This document shows, one piece after another, positions 43,191 to 51,423 of a stretch of DNA of 52,490 bases. Numbering within the stretch: position 1 is the stretch's first letter; each line of letters starts with the position of its first letter. Made by a program: the position numbers and the translations under genes. This stretch comes from Haloechinothrix aidingensis (GTDB lineage Bacteria; Actinomycetota; Actinomycetes; Mycobacteriales; Pseudonocardiaceae), in contig NZ_JACCKD010000002.1 in the NCBI RefSeq assembly GCF_013450155.1, positions 1 to 52,490 on the forward strand. The letters are read 5' to 3'. The notes under the pieces are model-generated. The model was not told where the DNA came from. It did no database searches and saw nothing but the letters and a program-made list of their open reading frames with translations.

Positions 43191-46100
43191 TCACTCCACG
43201 ACTACGAGGAGGTCGCCACCTTCGACCTGCTGCACCGAGTTGATCGCCAGGCGTGCGACACGGCCGCCCTTCGACGCGGTGATCGCGGCCTCCATCTTCA
43301 TCGCTTCGATCGTGGCCACGGTCGCGCCTGCCTCCACGGTGTCGCCTTCGGTGACCGAGAGCGTGACCACCCCGGCGAACGGGGCGGCCACGTGGCGGTC
43401 GTTGGACTTGTCGGCCTTCTCCGCAGCGGGGAGCTCGGAGACCACCGACTGGTCGCGTACCTGGATGGGGCGCAGCTGCCCGTTGAGGGTCGCCATGACC
43501 GTGCGCATACCGCGTTCGTCTGCCTCCGAGATGGCTTCCAACTCGATGAGCAGGCGAACCCCGGGTTCCAGGTCGACGGCGTACTCCTCGCCGGGCCGCA
43601 GCCCGTAGAAGAAGTCGGTGCTGTTGAGCACGCTGGTGTCGCCGTAGGCCTGCCGGTGGTCGGAGAACTCCTTGGCGGGACCGGGGAAGAGCAGCCGGTT
43701 GAGCGTGGCGCGCCGGTCCTCGGTCAGGCCGCGGCTGTCGGCCTCGGACAGCTCGGCGAGACCGCCCGCGGTGCCGCGTCCCTCGAGCGCCCGCGAGCGG
43801 AACGGCTCCGGCCAGCCACCCGGCGGGTCGCCCAGCTCGCCGCGCAGGAACCCGATCACCGAGTCCGGGATGTCGTACTTGTTCGGCTCGGCCTCGAAGG
43901 CCTCCGGCGACACCCCGGCGCCCACGAGGTGCAGCGCGAGGTCCCCGACGACCTTGGACGAGGGCGTGACCTTGATCAGCCGCCCCAGCATCCGGTCGGC
44001 TGCGGCGTACATCGCCTCGATGTCTTCGAACCGGTCACCCAACCCCAAGGCCTTGGCCTGCGTACGCAGGTTGGACAGCTGCCCACCGGGGATCTCGTGG
44101 TGATACACCCGCCCGGTCGGCGAGGACAGCCCGGCCTCGAAGGGGGCGTAGACCTTGCGCACGCTCTCCCAGTACGGCTCGAGATCGCCGACAGCCTGCA
44201 GGTCCACCCCGGTCGGGCGGGCGGAATGGTCGGTGGCCGCCACGATCGCCGACAGCGAGGGCTGCGACGTCGTCCCCGCCATCGATGCCACCGCGCCGTC
44301 GACCGCGTCGGCACCGGCCCGCATCGCCGCGAGATACGTCGCCAGCTGCCCGCCTGCGGTGTCGTGGGTATGGATGTGCACGGGGAGGTCGAACTCGCTA
44401 CGCAACGCCGAGACCAGCCGCTCCGCCGCGGGCGCCCGCAGCAACCCGGCCATATCCTTGATCGCCAGCACGTGGGCACCGGCCTCGACGATCTGTTCGG
44501 CCAGCTTCAAGTAGTAGTCCAGTGTGTACAGCGACTCACCGGGGTCGGTCAGGTCGGAGGTGTAGCACAGCGCCACCTCCGCGACCGCCGAGCCGGTCGC
44601 GCGCACCGCATCGATCGCGGGCCGCATCTGCGCGACGTCGTTGAGCGCGTCGAAGATGCGGAAGATGTCGATCCCCGTCTCGGCGGCCTCCGCGACGAAA
44701 GCGTCGGTCACCTCGGTCGGGTACGGGGTATACCCGACGGTGTTGCGGCCACGCAACAGCATCTGCAGGCAGATGTTGGGCACCGCCTCGCGCAGCGCGG
44801 CCAGCCGCTCCCAGGGATCCTCGGCCAGAAACCGCAGCGCGACGTCGTAGGTCGCCCCGCCCCAGCACTCCAGCGACAGCAGCTGCGGCACCGTGCGGGC
44901 CACAGCGGGTGCCACAGCGACGAGATCCTTGGTCCGCACCCGGGTGGCCAGCAGCGACTGGTGGGCATCCCGGAAGGTCGTGTCGGTCAGGCCCACCGTC
45001 GACGACTCCCGCAGCCACCGCGCGAACCCCTCCGGGCCCAGCTGGTCAAGGGTCTGCTTCGACCCCGACGGCGGGTCGCCCTCCGGCAGGCGAGGCAGCT
45101 TGCTCGCCGGATCCGGCAGGCTCGGGCGCTGGCCGTTCGGCTTGTTCACCGTGACGTCGGCCAGGTACGTCAGCAGCTTCGTGCCACGGTCCGCCGAGCG
45201 CCGCGCGGTCAGCAGGTGCGGCCGATCCTCGATGAACGAGGTCGTCACCCGGCCCGCCCGGAAGTCCGGGTCGTCCAGCACCGCGCGCAGGAACGGGATG
45301 TTGGTGGCCACCCCCCGGATGCGGAACTCCGCCACCGCACGCCGCGCGCGGGCCACGGCCGTGTCGAAATCCCTTCCCCGGCAGGTGAGCTTGACCAGCA
45401 TCGAGTCGAAGTGCGCGCTGATCTCCGTCCCCGCGAACGCGGTACCACCGTCCAGCCGGATCCCCGAGCCTCCCGGCGAGCGGTACGCGCTGATCATCCC
45501 CACGTCCGGCCGGAACTCGTTGGCCGGATCCTCGGTCGTGATGCGGCACTGCAGCGCCGCCCCCCGTAGATAGACGACGTCCTGCGTCAGCCCCAGATCG
45601 GCCAACGACTCCCCTGCCGCGATGCGCAGCTGAGCGGCCACCAGGTCGACGTCGGTGACCTCCTCGGTGACCGTGTGCTCGACCTGGATGCGCGGGTTCA
45701 TCTCGATGAAGACGTGCTCGCCGCTCTCGTCGACGAGGAACTCGACGGTACCGGCGTTGCGGTAGCCGATCCGCTGGGCCAGCCGCGCCGCGTCCGCGCA
45801 GATGCGCTCCCGCAGCGCGGGGTCGAGGTTCGGCGCCGGAGCCAGCTCGATCACCTTCTGGTGCCTGCGTTGCACCGAGCAGTCCCGCTCGTACAGGTGC
45901 ACGACCTCGCCCGTCCCGTCGGCCAGGATCTGCACCTCGATGTGTCGCGGGTTGACCACGGCCCGCTCGACGAACACCGACGGATCCCCGAAGGCCGACT
46001 CCGCCTCACGCGAGGCCGCCTCGATCGCCTCGCGCAGCTGGGACGGCTCGGTGACCTTGCGCATCCCTCGACCGCCGCCACCGGCGATGGCCTTGACGAA

Positions 46101-46565
46101 CACCGGGAAACCGATCTCGTCGGCCGCGGCCACCAGCTCGTCGACGTCATCGGAGGGCTGGGAGGAACCCAGCACCGGAATGCCTGCCTCCCGCGCGGCC
46201 TGCACGGCCCGCGACTTGTTCCCCGTCAGCTCCAGGATCTCGGCGGGCGGGCCGACGAACGTGATGCCGGCCTCCTCGCACGCCCGCGCCAGGTCCGGGT
46301 TCTCCGACAGGAACCCGTAGCCGGGATAGACCGCGTCCGCGCCCGCGCTGAGCGCGGCCCGCACCACCTCGTCGACCGACAGGTACGCGCGAACCGGATG
46401 CCCCGGCTCGCCGATCTGATGGGACTCGTCCGCCTTGAGCCTGTGCAGCGAGTTCCGATCCTCGTGGGGAAATACCGCGACGGTACCCGCCCCTAACTCG
46501 TAGCCCGCCCGGAACGCCCGGATCGCGATCTCACCCCGGTTGGCCACGAGCACCTTACGGAACAT
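43191..46565 (-). CDS. pyc: Pyruvate carboxylase
   Basis: 1124 residues, the full single-chain form. Biotin carboxylase: KVLVANRGEIAIRAFRA at the start, then GGGGRGMRKV and EMNPRIQVEHTVTEE. Carboxyltransferase: GLTDTTFRDAHQSLLATRVR near 540 and HIHTHDTAGGQLATY. Biotin carrier at the C-terminus, with the biotinylated Lys in EAMKMEAAI. It forms oxaloacetate from pyruvate and bicarbonate, feeding the TCA cycle. ATG 46565 follows AGGAAGGA. A long perfect-arm palindrome lies 58 bases upstream. Confidence 0.96.
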   Translation of the reverse strand: MFRKVLVANRGEIAIRAFRAGYELGAGTVAVFPHEDRNSLHRLKADESHQIGEPGHPVRAYLSVDEVVRAALSAGADAVYPGYGFLSENPDLARACEEAGITFVGPPAEILELTGNKSRAVQAAREAGIPVLGSSQPSDDVDELVAAADEIGFPVFVKAIAGGGGRGMRKVTEPSQLREAIEAASREAESAFGDPSVFVERAVVNPRHIEVQILADGTGEVVHLYERDCSVQRRHQKVIELAPAPNLDPALRERICADAARLAQRIGYRNAGTVEFLVDESGEHVFIEMNPRIQVEHTVTEEVTDVDLVAAQLRIAAGESLADLGLTQDVVYLRGAALQCRITTEDPANEFRPDVGMISAYRSPGGSGIRLDGGTAFAGTEISAHFDSMLVKLTCRGRDFDTAVARARRAVAEFRIRGVATNIPFLRAVLDDPDFRAGRVTTSFIEDRPHLLTARRSADRGTKLLTYLADVTVNKPNGQRPSLPDPASKLPRLPEGDPPSGSKQTLDQLGPEGFARWLRESSTVGLTDTTFRDAHQSLLATRVRTKDLVAVAPAVARTVPQLLSLECWGGATYDVALRFLAEDPWERLAALREAVPNICLQMLLRGRNTVGYTPYPTEVTDAFVAEAAETGIDIFRIFDALNDVAQMRPAIDAVRATGSAVAEVALCYTSDLTDPGESLYTLDYYLKLAEQIVEAGAHVLAIKDMAGLLRAPAAERLVSALRSEFDLPVHIHTHDTAGGQLATYLAAMRAGADAVDGAVASMAGTTSQPSLSAIVAATDHSARPTGVDLQAVGDLEPYWESVRKVYAPFEAGLSSPTGRVYHHEIPGGQLSNLRTQAKALGLGDRFEDIEAMYAAADRMLGRLIKVTPSSKVVGDLALHLVGAGVSPEAFEAEPNKYDIPDSVIGFLRGELGDPPGGWPEPFRSRALEGRGTAGGLAELSEADSRGLTEDRRATLNRLLFPGPAKEFSDHRQAYGDTSVLNSTDFFYGLRPGEEYAVDLEPGVRLLIELEAISEADERGMRTVMATLNGQLRPIQVRDQSVVSELPAAEKADKSNDRHVAAPFAGVVTLSVTEGDTVEAGATVATIEAMKMEAAITASKGGRVARLAINSVQQVEGGDLLVVVE

Positions 46566-46622
46566 GCCGGTCCTTCCTGTCCTGCTACACCTGACGACGC
46601 GACGACGAGCTCGACGACGCAC

Positions 46623-46658
46623 GGCACACTGAATCGGTTCTGCACGGTACAGTGTGCC
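46623..46658 (-). promoter_or_regulatory. Palindrome upstream of pyc, candidate operator
   Basis: GGCACACTG at 46623-46631 and CAGTGTGCC at 46650-46658 are exact inverted copies with 18 bases between. The site lies in the only gap before pyc (46566-46745), 58-93 bases before its ATG, where a promoter should be. It could also form a hairpin after recG. Regulator unknown. Confidence 0.5.
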
Positions 46659-46745
46659 ACCCCCGCGAGGGGAGGGTGAGCCACGCCATTCCGCTCCTCG
46701 GACGACCGGTGCGCGCGCCGGCTCGACGCCACCGTACGCGGCCGG

Positions 46746-48902
46746 TCATGCCTTCTCCAGGAACTCGGCGCGCTCCGGACCGACCAGGTCGGTCACCAGA
46801 TGCGCCAGCTCCAGGTTGTGCCCCAGGGACGGATCCCGCGCGATGATTCCCTGGGCGAGGTCGCGTGCGGCGGCGATGATCTCCTCGTCCTGCAACAGCG
46901 ACAGCAGTTTGAGCGCGGAGCGGCTCCCGGACTGCGCGGCACCCAGGATGTCCCCTTCCTTACGCAGCTCCAGGTCCAGCCGGGAGAGCTCGAATCCGTC
47001 ACTCGTCGACTCGACGGAGCCGAGCCGTTGCCTGGTCTTCGTCCCCTCGACCGCTTCGGTGACCAGCAGGCACAGCCCCGGCACCGATCCCCGGCCGACA
47101 CGGCCACGCAGCTGGTGCAGCTGGCTCACCCCGAACCGGTCGGCATCCATGATCAGCATCACGGTCGCTGCCGGAACGTCGACGCCGACCTCGACCACCG
47201 TCGTCGCGATGAGCACGTCCAGCTGGCCGTCGGCGAACCGGCGCATCGCGGCGTCCTTGTCGTCCGGGGGCATCCGGCCGTGCAACACGCCGAGCCGCAG
47301 GCCGGCGAGCTGGTCGTTCGCCAGCTCCTCGGCCAGCTCGAGAACCGCGACGGGGGGTCGCTTGGAGCCGGTGTCCGCGGGCGGCTCGTCGCCGATGCGC
47401 GGGCACACCACATATACCTGGTTGCCGCTCGAGACCTCCTCGCGCACTCGCTGCCAGGCCCGTTCCAGCCAGGACGGCTTCTCCGCGACCGGCACGACCG
47501 TCGTCGTGATCGGCGACCGCCCAGCCGGTAGCTCGTCGAGCACGGAGACCTCCAGGTCGCCGTACACGCTCATCGCCACCGTCCGCGGGATCGGTGTCGC
47601 GGTCATGACCATCACGTGCGGGCTGGTGAACTCGGCCCCCCTGCTGCGCAGCGCGTCGCGCTGCTCGACACCGAAGCGATGCTGCTCATCGACGACGACC
47701 AGGCCCAGCTCGGCGAACGAGACGTGCTCCTGGATCAGCGCGTGCGTGCCGACGACGATGCCCGCCTCGCCGCTGGCGGCGTCCAGCAACGCCTGCTTGC
47801 GCCGCTTGGCAGGCAACGATCCCGTCAGCAGGGTCACCTTGGTCGCGTTCTCCGCCGCACCCAGCTCCCCGGCATTACCGAGGTCACCGAGCAGCTCACC
47901 CAGCGACCGCGCGTGCTGTGCGGCGAGCACCTCGGTCGGCGCGAGCAACGCCGCCTGCTTGCCCGCGTCGACGGCCTGCAGCATCGCGCGCAGCGCGACG
48001 ACCGTCTTGCCACTACCCACCTCGCCCTGCAGCAACCGGTTCATCGGCCGTTCCGTGGCGATATCGGAGGCGATCGCCTTACCGAGCGAGCGCTGGCCCG
48101 CTGTGAGGGTGAACGGCAGCCGCGCGTCGAACTCGTCGGCCAGCCCTCCCGTCACCGGCTCGCATACGGGCGCGGTGCGCGCGACGGCCGACATGCGGCG
48201 CTCGGCGAACACCAGCTGGACCGCGAGGGCCTCGTCCCATTTCAGCCGCAGCCGGGCATGCCGCAGCGCCTCCCAGTCCGGTGGCCGGTGGATGGTGCGC
48301 AGTGCCGTCTCGAGGTCGACGAGCCCGTGCTCGGCGCGCACCTCGGCAGGTAACGGGTCCTCGCCGATCTCGAGGGTCGTGAGTACCTGCTGCACGCAGC
48401 GGTCGATGGTCCACGACGGCAGGCCCTCGGCCGAAGGGTAGACCGGGATGATCTCCGCGACGAACTCGTCGACGGCCACGTCGCTCGTGTGCTCGTCGAG
48501 CAGCTCGAACTCCGGGTGAGCCAGCTGCAGCCGGTTACGGAACGCGGTTACCTTACCCGCGAACAGGCCCTGCCTGCCCGGTTGCAGCTGTTTGGCCAAC
48601 CATCCGGTCTTGTTGAAGAAGGCGCACGTCAGCTCGCGGGACCCGTCGGTGATACGGACCTCGAGGATGTGGCCCGAGCGGGACCGCATCTGGCGTCGTG
48701 ACGCGTGCGTGATCCGGGCCAGCACGGTGACGTGCTCGCCGGTCTCGAGCCCGGCGATCTCGGTCAGCTCCCCCCGCTCGGCGTATCGGCGCGGGTAATG
48801 CCGCAGCAAGTCGCCGACGGTGGCGATGTCCAGCGCCGTGGCGAGCGGCTTGGCCGACTTCGACCCGATGAGGGGCGTCAGCTCGTCACGCAACGTAGTC
48901 AC
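46746..48902 (-). CDS. recG: ATP-dependent DNA helicase RecG
   Basis: 718 residues. The N-terminal wedge/OB domain has HYPRRYAERGEL and ITHASRRQMRS. Walker A is GEVGSGKTVVALRAM near 285, the DExH box is VVDEQHRFGVEQRDAL, and the C-terminal helicase half has GRVGRGSVPGLCLL. It remodels stalled replication forks and Holliday junctions. GTG start. It lies five bases after the DAK2 gene, as in mycobacteria. Confidence 0.95.
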   Translation of the reverse strand: MTTLRDELTPLIGSKSAKPLATALDIATVGDLLRHYPRRYAERGELTEIAGLETGEHVTVLARITHASRRQMRSRSGHILEVRITDGSRELTCAFFNKTGWLAKQLQPGRQGLFAGKVTAFRNRLQLAHPEFELLDEHTSDVAVDEFVAEIIPVYPSAEGLPSWTIDRCVQQVLTTLEIGEDPLPAEVRAEHGLVDLETALRTIHRPPDWEALRHARLRLKWDEALAVQLVFAERRMSAVARTAPVCEPVTGGLADEFDARLPFTLTAGQRSLGKAIASDIATERPMNRLLQGEVGSGKTVVALRAMLQAVDAGKQAALLAPTEVLAAQHARSLGELLGDLGNAGELGAAENATKVTLLTGSLPAKRRKQALLDAASGEAGIVVGTHALIQEHVSFAELGLVVVDEQHRFGVEQRDALRSRGAEFTSPHVMVMTATPIPRTVAMSVYGDLEVSVLDELPAGRSPITTTVVPVAEKPSWLERAWQRVREEVSSGNQVYVVCPRIGDEPPADTGSKRPPVAVLELAEELANDQLAGLRLGVLHGRMPPDDKDAAMRRFADGQLDVLIATTVVEVGVDVPAATVMLIMDADRFGVSQLHQLRGRVGRGSVPGLCLLVTEAVEGTKTRQRLGSVESTSDGFELSRLDLELRKEGDILGAAQSGSRSALKLLSLLQDEEIIAAARDLAQGIIARDPSLGHNLELAHLVTDLVGPERAEFLEKA

Positions 48903-48907
48903 TTGCT

Positions 48908-50551
48908 CTACTCCACACCGATCGTCAGGACGCTGTCGGTCTGGCCGCCGTGATAGGCGACGAACTCCACCTCGGGATGCGCGGTACGCAGCCGCCGTCC
49001 GAGCTCGGCGTCGACCCCTTCCGGGGCCTGCGCGCCGAGCAGCACCGTGACCAGCTCACCTCGTACGCCGAGCAAGCGCTCCAGTACCTCCATCGCCACA
49101 TCGGCCAGTACATCGTCCCGCTGCTCGCCGGCCTGCTGGATCCGCACGACCTCATCATCGACGAAACCCACGACATCGCCTGCCGCGACACGACCGACCC
49201 AGGTGATCGCGTCCTGGCTCGCCACGCTCACCTCCCCCCGGTGGGTCGCAGCGGCGGCCTCGGCCATGGCAACCACATCGTCGTGCGCGCGCCTGCTGCT
49301 GTCATGCACGGCGAGCGCGGCGAGCACCTGCACGGGCGAGGAGCACGGGACAACGACGACGTCGCGGTCCACGCGGTCGAACGCCGCGACGGTCGACTCC
49401 GCGACCCTGGTCAGCTCGGGTCCCGCCGGCAGCACGGCGGTGTGCGCGGCCGCCAACTGCGTGATCAATCGCTGCACTCGCTCCGTACCGGGAAGCTGGC
49501 CGCCGTGCGCGGCCAGCACCCGTGCCCCGGCCTGGCTGCACAGCTTCGCCAGGTCCTCACCATCCACCAATGCCAGCACGGCGCGCGGCCGGCGCACCTG
49601 ACCACTGTCGATCATCGGTTCCTGCGGGGCCAGCGACTCCACACGCACCTGATGCGGATGTCCCGCGCGCAACCCGGCCTCGAGCGCGGCACCGATATCG
49701 GCGCAGTGCACATGTACCGCGTGGCTTCCCGCCCCGTCGCCTGCGACGGTCACGCAGTCCCCGATCGCGCTGAGCTCGTCACGAAGTGCCGGCAGGGCGG
49801 CCTCACTCGCGCCGTTGAGCAGGTACATCACCTCCCACGGCTGCGCGCTCGCCGTGCCCGGGGACGACACGGCCGACGACGCGCGCTGCGCGGGGCCGCG
49901 CGAGGCATCCACAGCGAACTCCGGCCGGGCGCACGCGGAGTGGCCGGTCACCACGGCGACGAGCTCGTCGAGTACCGCAAGCACCCCGCGCCCACCTGCG
50001 TCGAACACGCCTGCCTCGGCCAGCACCGCCAGCTGGCTGGGCGTGCGCCCCAGTGCCTCCGCGGCCGAGGTCGCCGCGGCCGTCACGGTCCGCTCCAGTG
50101 CACCGGTGCGGTCGTACTCCGCTTCGGCGCCCCGCCGGGCGGCGTGCAGCACGGTGAGCATGGTGCCGTCGACCGGGCGCGCCACGGCTTCCGTCGCCAG
50201 CCGGTCGGCGTGGATCAGCCCGCTGATCAGCGTCTCCGCATCCACCGAGTCCCTGGACCGGCACGCCTCGGCCATGCCACGCAACGCCTGCGACAGGATC
50301 ACACCGGAGTTACCCCGCGCCGCGGCGATCGCGCCACGGGCCAGCGTGTCCAGCGCACGACCCGCTGCGTCCGGGGTCGAACGCACAAGCGCCTCGTGGG
50401 CACCGGTGACGGTGTGCACCAGGTTCGACCCGGTGTCCGAGTCGGCCACCGGGTAGACGTTGATGCTGTCGATATCGGCCCGCAGCCCTTCCAGGCTGCG
50501 GACACAGGCCGCGGCCCACGCCGATACCTCGGCCACGCGCAACGCCTGCAT
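48908..50551 (-). CDS. DAK2 domain protein (FakA/YloV type)
   Basis: 547 residues. INVYPVADSDTGSNL near residue 30 and ARGNSGVILSQALRGM near 80 are the DAK2 nucleotide-binding motifs; a middle and a C-terminal domain follow as in FakA. FakA phosphorylates fatty acids held by a FakB partner in Firmicutes. No FakB is in the window, so the substrate is uncertain. ATG 50551 follows GGGTAGGG. It is cotranscribed with recG. Confidence 0.87.
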   Translation of the reverse strand: MQALRVAEVSAWAAACVRSLEGLRADIDSINVYPVADSDTGSNLVHTVTGAHEALVRSTPDAAGRALDTLARGAIAAARGNSGVILSQALRGMAEACRSRDSVDAETLISGLIHADRLATEAVARPVDGTMLTVLHAARRGAEAEYDRTGALERTVTAAATSAAEALGRTPSQLAVLAEAGVFDAGGRGVLAVLDELVAVVTGHSACARPEFAVDASRGPAQRASSAVSSPGTASAQPWEVMYLLNGASEAALPALRDELSAIGDCVTVAGDGAGSHAVHVHCADIGAALEAGLRAGHPHQVRVESLAPQEPMIDSGQVRRPRAVLALVDGEDLAKLCSQAGARVLAAHGGQLPGTERVQRLITQLAAAHTAVLPAGPELTRVAESTVAAFDRVDRDVVVVPCSSPVQVLAALAVHDSSRRAHDDVVAMAEAAAATHRGEVSVASQDAITWVGRVAAGDVVGFVDDEVVRIQQAGEQRDDVLADVAMEVLERLLGVRGELVTVLLGAQAPEGVDAELGRRLRTAHPEVEFVAYHGGQTDSVLTIGVE

Positions 50552-50673
50552 CCCTACCCTCGACTCGTCGTGTCGATCACGGTGTGTTCACCTCGGGCCC
50601 AGCCCGCTCCGTGAGCTTATCGACCCCGTTGCCGGCGCTGGATCCGCACCGGCTACGCTGTCCAAGGTGCCTG

Positions 50674-50691
50674 ATACGCCATGAGGCGTAT
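50674..50691 (+). promoter_or_regulatory. Perfect hairpin in the rpmB leader
   Basis: ATACGCC at 50674-50680 and GGCGTAT at 50685-50691 pair around ATGA. TACGCT at 50654-50659 could be a -10, which would put the hairpin in the 5' leader, ending 31 bases before the start. It may be an autogenous control element or a dimer-binding site. Confidence 0.45.
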
Positions 50692-50722
50692 TCGATTTCC
50701 CTAGTCTGAAGGAGTGTTCGAC

Positions 50723-50914
50723 GTGGCTGCCGTGTGCGACGTCTGTGGCAAGGGGCCGGGCTTCGGCAAGCAGGTCTCTCACTCGCACCGGCGTACCAAC
50801 CGCCGGTGGAACCCGAACATCCAGACCGTGCATGTGAAGTCGGATGGTTCGAACAAGAAGAGGATCAACGCGTGCACCTCCTGCATCAAGGGAGGCAAGG
50901 TCGCGCACGGCTGA
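50723..50914 (+). CDS. rpmB: Ribosomal protein L28 (bL28), zinc-binding type
   Basis: 63 residues. [22 protein letters not shown] and CTSCIKGG are family hallmarks, with two Cys pairs for zinc. GTG 50723 has GAAGGAG at 50708-50714 and gives the conserved start AAVCDVCG; an in-frame GTG at 50714 would lie on the ribosome site. Divergent from the DAK2 gene and followed by a strong terminator. Confidence 0.95.
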   Translation: MAAVCDVCGKGPGFGKQVSHSHRRTNRRWNPNIQTVHVKSDGSNKKRINACTSCIKGGKVAHG

Positions 50915-50939
50915 CGCCGCGATCTCCAAGTCGGTTCAG

Positions 50940-50970
50940 CGGCCCGGGCACGGATCACGTGCCCGGGCCG
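50940..50970. terminator. Bidirectional terminator after rpmB
   Basis: CGGCCCGGGCACG at 50940-50952 and CGTGCCCGGGCCG at 50958-50970 are a perfect 13-bp stem with a 5-base loop, between convergent rpmB and the gene ending at 50996. Confidence 0.87.
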
Positions 50971-50995
50971 ACTCATGCCGGTTGTAGGGGGTCGC

Positions 50996-51295
50996 TCAGC
51001 CGTCCAGGTACTCGTCGATCCGCTGGACCTTGGCTTGGAGCTGGCCCTCGTATCCGGGCCTGATATCTGCCTTGAGTACCAGACCCACACGGGGCGAGCG
51101 GGCTGAGACCACCTCGACGGCCCGCTTGATCACCGCCATCACCTCGTCCCACTCCCCTTCCAGGTTCGTGAACATGGCGTTGGTCTCGTAAGGCAAACCC
51201 GACTCACGGACCACGCGCACGGCCTCCGCCACTGCCTCACCGGCGCTACCATGCTCGTCGGCCACGCCCGGGCTGATGCTGAACGCTACGATCAT
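50996..51295 (-). CDS. MTH1187 family thiamine-binding protein
   Basis: 99 residues, the usual length. IVAFSISPGV, SGLPYETNAMFTNLEGEWDEVMAVIKRA and RPGYEGQLQAKVQRID match the family, whose members have a ferredoxin-like fold and some of which bind thiamine. It is the second, more canonical copy in the window (the other is at 25946-26200). It stands alone between a terminator and the HNH gene promoter. Confidence 0.85.
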   Translation of the reverse strand: MIVAFSISPGVADEHGSAGEAVAEAVRVVRESGLPYETNAMFTNLEGEWDEVMAVIKRAVEVVSARSPRVGLVLKADIRPGYEGQLQAKVQRIDEYLDG

Positions 51296-51395
51296 GCGTT
51301 CACTCTGCCAGGTTTCTCGGCGTTCGCCGCCACCTTGACGCGCATTGTGGATCGGCTGGGTTGTTGTGCATGTCCGGCGTGTCGTTGCGGGGTGG

Positions 51396-51417
51396 TCGAA
51401 CGTGTGTGCGATATGCT
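51396..51417 (+). promoter_or_regulatory. Near-consensus LexA box and -10 of the HNH gene
   Basis: TCGAAC (51396-51401), four bases, then GTGCGA (51406-51411) matches the actinobacterial SOS box TCGAAC-N4-GTTCGA at 11 of 12 positions. TATGCT at 51412-51417 is a good -10 directly after it, predicting a transcript starting at the GTG at 51424 with no leader. LexA bound here would block the promoter. Confidence 0.55.
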
Positions 51418-51423
51418 GTGGGT

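Noticed and set aside
42009-45569. 1186-codon open frame antisense to the cyclase and pyc genes
   Set aside because: Spans two well-supported genes and the gap between them; composition is that of a GC shadow.
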